Assembly (NCBI RefSeq): GCF_963576615.1 | Contig: NC_088708.1 | Coordinates: 24,621,191 to 24,685,190 of the forward strand | Source of the DNA: Watersipora subatra | Lineage: Eukaryota > Bryozoa > Gymnolaemata > Cheilostomatida > Watersiporidae | DNA: 64,000 nucleotides | Reading direction: 5' to 3' | In this document: one piece after another, positions 49,701 through 55,700 of the stretch | Numbering within the stretch: position 1 is the stretch's first letter | Layout of the letters: the number at the start of each line of letters is the position of its first letter | Translations under genes and position numbers: made by a program | Notes under the pieces: model-generated | Databases searched by the model: none | Seen by the model: the letters and a program-made list of their open reading frames with translations, nothing else | What the model was told of the DNA's origin: nothing

Positions 49701-52700
49701 ATATACACGAATAGAACTATATACATATAACCATGATATACAAGAGTAGAATTATATACATATAACCATGATATACAAGAGTGGAACTATATACATATAA
49801 CCATGATATACAAGAATAGAACTATATACATATAACCATTATATACAAGAGTAGAACTATATACATATAACCATGATATACAAGAGTAGAACTATATACA
49901 TATAACCGTGATATACAAGAGTAGAATTATATACATATAACCATGATATACAAGAGTGGAACTATATACATATAACCATGATATACAAGAATAGAACTAT
50001 ATACATATAACCATTATATACAAGAGTAGAACTATATACATATAACCATTATATACAAGAGTAGAACTATATATATATATATAACCAGGATATACAAGAA
50101 TAGAACTATATACATATAACCATTATATACAAGAATAGAACTATATACATATAACCGTGATATTCAAGAGTAGAACTATTTACATATAACCATGATATAC
50201 AAGAATAGAACTATTTACATATAACCATGATATACAATAATATTACTATTTACATGCAACCATGATATACAAGAATAGATCTGTGACACATATACTATGT
50301 AAGACGAAATTTTTTCAATTCTTGATGTATTATTCAGTCATATGTGGGCCGAGTTGATTTCAAAAGAGTGTTCATATCTTTCCAGTCACACCTAAAGCTT
50401 CAGTGATGCATTTCATTCAGGCCTTCATTAAAATATCCAAATGCTTTTCATTAATCATTTGCTGTTTTTTTTGTTTTTTTTTTCGTGCCCATTTTCCATG
50501 ATACGGAAACGATGTTATGTTCTACTGATGTGTGTTGTCAGTGTTTTCCATGTTATCAGTTGCTTGAAATGTGTAAAACATTTCATTGTGTCAATATTAT
50601 CAATAAGAACAGAAACTTTTGAATGTGCAGTTTTTATCAATAGTAACACAAACCTGTGAATGTAGCAGTTTTTATCAATATTAACACCAACCTGTGAATA
50701 TAGCAGTTTTTATCAATAGTAACACCAACCTGAGAATATAGCAGTTTTCATCAATGGTAACACCAACCTGTGAATATAGCAGTTTTTATCAATAGTAACA
50801 CCAACCTGTGAATATAGCAGTTTTTATCAATATTAACACCAACCTGTGAATATAGCAGTTTTTATCAATATTAACACCAACCTGTGAATATAGCAGTTTT
50901 TATCAATATTAACACCAACCTGTGAATATATCAGTTTTTATCAATATTAACACCAACCTGTGAATATAGCAGTTTTTATCAATATTAACACCAACCTGTG
51001 AATATAGCAGTTTTCATCAATATTAACACCAACCTGTGAATATAGCAGTTTTTATCAATATTAACACCAACCTGTGAATATAGCAGTTTTTATCAATATT
51101 AACACCAACCTGTGAATATATCAGTTTTTATCAATAGTAACACAAACCTGTGAATATAGCAGTTTTTATCAATATTAACACCAACCTGTGAATATAGCAG
51201 TTTTTATCAATATTAACACCAACTTGTGAATATAGCAGTTTTTATCAATATTAACACCAACCTGTGAATATAGCAGTTTTTATCAATATTAACACCAACC
51301 TGTGAATATAGCAGTTTTTATCAATATTAACACCAACCTGTGAATATAGCAGTTTTCATCAATAGTAACACAAACCTGTGAATATAGCAGTTTTCATCAA
51401 TATTAACACAAACCTGTGAATATAGCAGTTTTTATCAATATTAACACCAACCTGTGAATATAGCAGTTTTTATCAATATTAACACCAACCTGTGAATATA
51501 GCAGTTTTTATCAATATTAACACCAACCTGTGAATATAGCAGTTTTTATCAATATTAACACCAACCTGTGAATATAGCAGTTTTCATCAATAGTAACACA
51601 AACCTGTGAATATAGCAGTTTTCATCAATATTAACACAAACCTGTGAATATAGCAGTTTTTATCAATAGTAACACAAACCTGTGAATATAGCAGTTTTTA
51701 TCAATAGTAACACAAACCTGTGAATATAGCAGTTTTCATCAATAGTAACACAAACCTGTGAATATAGCAGTTTTTATCAATACTAACACAAACCTGAGAC
51801 TATAGCAGTTTTTATCAATACTAACACAAACCTGAGAATATAGCAGTTTTTATTAATAGTAACACAAACCTGAGACTATAGCAGTTTTTATTAATAGTAA
51901 CACCAACCTGTGCATATAGCAGTTTTCATCAATATTAACACAAACTTGTGAATATAGCAGTTTTTGCCAATGTTAACAGCACCCTGTGAATATAGCAGTT
52001 TTTAGCAATAGTAACACCAACCTCTGAACATAAAGATAGCAGTTTCTATCAATAGGCAGTATTTCAGTATCATCTTTCTGTTAGCTGTAAATGCTCAACT
52101 CTTAATGTCTAATTTTCAAAAATTTAACGATCTGTTGCTAACCCACGGTTAGTTTGCAGATGGTCATCAGCTAGTGTAGAGTTGGCGTTTGTTCCAAAAC
52201 ATTACTGGTTTAACCACTAACCAAATTGTCTACTGCGTTATGAGTATAAACCGAAATCACCGGAAACTCGTGCCCGTTGGAAGTTATAACTTGGCATTCA
52301 CCTTTTTCATTTTTTCCATTATTGATTTTGTTCATTGATTAAATAATGATATTATATTCTTAATTTTCTGTAACGGTTGGAAACTCATATTTTATTTGGT
52401 TAACCTTCTGATGCTTTCAATTGATGGTCTTTGACTTGCACAAAGCTGCTGTCATTGTTCTGTTAGTGTTGTCAAGTTTTAATTATTTCAACATCCTTTG
52501 CTTCAAGTTCATATGTACTTTTACAGTTAAACCTTCACTCCCTGTTACGTTCCTACAATGTAATTAATCCATTGCAGGAACATTCACATTATAGGAATTT
52601 TTACTCAAAAAACACTAGACTTTACTTTTTAATTAGTTGACTGTATCATAGCTGTATTATTATTAGTTTGCATCGACAACTTGTCTCCTTTTTCTGATCA

Positions 52701-55700
52701 CTTTCGCTGGCTTTATAGACTATGATTGCGGTCCATTTACAACTATTAGTTTGTTTTCTAGACAGCAGTCTATTCTGGAAAGTAAAACATAGAAAAATTA
52801 TTTTATACATTTTTAATAGAGCAAAACAATTATATTTTACTATAAGAAGAGCAGTGTTTATTGGTCCGTTGTCATCTGGTCAAGGTTAAAATAAAAGGAA
52901 ACTTTCAGCGATACTCCAAACTCGTGACATTCAGATTTGTAGACCGACGTTGTTAAACCTGCACCAATCGATCGCCTTTAAGTATTTATTAACAATGGTA
53001 CAGCTACCTCTTCTCTGTTTTTTTTGTGACATCTGTGAATCTATCACAACAAACTAAAATTTCATTGAAGTTGTATATTTAATAGACTAACTGTACTACC
53101 CGGCATTGCCCGGGTAATAAAAAAAGTCTTTGGTCAGAAAATTGATTTGTCTTTAATGTATAACAACATTTGCCATTCTAACTTTCAAACTACCAACTAT
53201 GAGAAAAGTGTTTTGGGTAGTTGAAATAAATTAAGAGAAAAAATAAAAACACCTGTAAAGGTTTTCAAACTTTGTCAAACTACTTCTAAACTTAATATCA
53301 TGAGGAAAATGTTTCCTGCAGGGCAAATAAATTAAAAAAATGAAACGAATGTAAAAAGGTTTAGATGTAAATGTGAAATAATTAGCAAGTATCTATTAGT
53401 TAAATTAAATCGGTTTTGTTACGATTACAATAAAAGATGATTCGCTAATGATACAATTAATACGAACTGAGAAAACAAAGTAAAAATCCTGAATGTGTAA
53501 AATTAATAATAACAATTCTTGCATAGAAGTGTCTGTGCGTGTGCGCGTGTGTGTGTGTGTGTATAAAAAAGGTTACCCTTCCACCAGAAGCTATCCATCA
53601 AAACTTTAAATACGACGATACTGGTACCTTTCGGTACGAGTGTAAAAATGAGATATCAGACTGTGTTTTTTGTTTGAATGGTGAGAAAATGTAGAGGCTC
53701 TTTCCACGGAGACGATATAATTATTTGCGTGAGAAGAATTGGCCTTTACCCAGATATAGTAATTTAACCTTACGAAGAATATTTCTGAACATGGGCATCG
53801 TAAAGCATTACCGTATCGATAAATAACTCAGCATATGCTATAATAGCTATAGCCGAAGTGACAGACAGACATACTTCGAAAGATATATATGTAGATACAA
53901 TGCTAAATCATATGTTATCATCCAAATCAAATTTGAAGTTGCCCCTATGGAATCTTTTACAAATATTTTGCGCGAAGCAAAAATTTGCATAAACTTTTTA
54001 CGTTACCTGGAATTTATGTTATATGAACGTGTACTGTGCATATATATTTCTCAAAGTTTGTGTGCTTGTGTATGTCCAGCTATAGCTAATAAAATCTTGA
54101 AGTAAACGCTCACCGCTTGTTGTATTTGAACCCACAGTGATTAAAATCACAACTTTCCAATCTACATACTCGACCACTGAACTAAACAGACCTTATAAAT
54201 GTGTTGCACATATCATATAGTGTATACCGTATGCACACGCAGACGGTGCAAAAGTGCACGCCAAATGTGCACTTTTGATTATTAACTAATATTACATTTT
54301 GCATTTGTTATTTTTTAGAATTGTTGGAAAACTAATTTTTTGCTACTATTAACATAATTTTTTAATTTGTAGTTTTTAAATGTGCCATTTCAATTTCAAA
54401 TGTGGGTTACACTTTTATTTCCGATTTTTCGTAAGGTTTGATTTCTAAATCGGTAAAGGGAAATATTCTTCACGCGGGCAATTGTATTATTTTGAGTAGG
54501 AATAGCCTCTACATTCTTTCTCTGTTTGGTCCGACAAAGTACCAGACAAAGACAGTCTGATATCTCATTTTTACATTTGTACTAGTATCAAGAGGTACCA
54601 GTATCGTCCTATTCAATGTTTTGATGGATAGTTTCTGGTGGAACAGTAGGCCTAACCTTTTTTATACACAAAAACAATTCTATGCAAGAATTGTTTTTAT
54701 TAATTCTACACATTCAGTATTTCTCAGTTCATATTAATTGTATCATTACCGAATCATCTTTTACTGTAATCGTAACAAAACTGATTTAATTTAACTATTA
54801 CTTGCTAATTATTTCACATTTCATTTAAACCTTTTTATAGTCGTTCCATGTTTTTTCTTAATTTATTTGACCTGCACAAAACATTTTTCTCATAATATGA
54901 AATTTGAAAAGTACAGTTGTTTGACAAAGTTTGAAAACCTTTAGTTGTTTTATTTTTTTTTCAATTTATTTAAACTGCACAAAACACTTTTCTCATAATA
55001 TGAAATTTGAAAGTTAGAATGGTAACTGTTGTTATAATATGTTAAATACAAATCAATTTTCTGTGCAAAGATTTATTACCCAGGGTTATTGCTGGGCATT
55101 CATCTGGAATATATATAGCTTTGAATTTATAGAGGGTAATTTTAAATTTAAAGGCTACAGATCTGTTTGAACAGGCTGATATCAAAGAGACAAAGCAAGA
55201 ATAATTACGGATATAATTTCCATTTTTTGCTTAAAATCATGGTATAGTAGTTCTTCAATGCTAGTAGAAGTAGGCGGAACAAGTTATATAGACATACACT
55301 TTAGTCTTTGACTATTGATTGTGCTTTATTATGGTTCAGCTGGTATGCTGTTACTTTGCATGCTTCTATTGGTACCTTCTATTGATACCTTCTATTGGTA
55401 CCTTCTATTGGTACCTTTTATTGGTACCTTCTATTGGTGCCTTCTATTGGTACCTTCTATTGGTACCGTTTATTGGTACCTTCTATTGGTACCTTCTATT
55501 GGTACCTTCTATTGGTACCAGACATTTCTATGATAGGGGAATCTTTTCTTATCGTTCTATGTTGAGTCTTGTATATGGAGCTTTTTGTACATTTCCACGA
55601 TTTATTTTAAATCTTTTTGGGACATTTTAGTCTTACTTTATAAAGTAAAATATTTGAAGTATACACCGGTTGTATTATGTATGTATAACGATTATTTGAT

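Noticed and set aside
55315..55630. Repetitive Tyr/Trp/Leu-rich proteins
   Set aside because: They are translations of the 13-bp tandem repeat in two frames.
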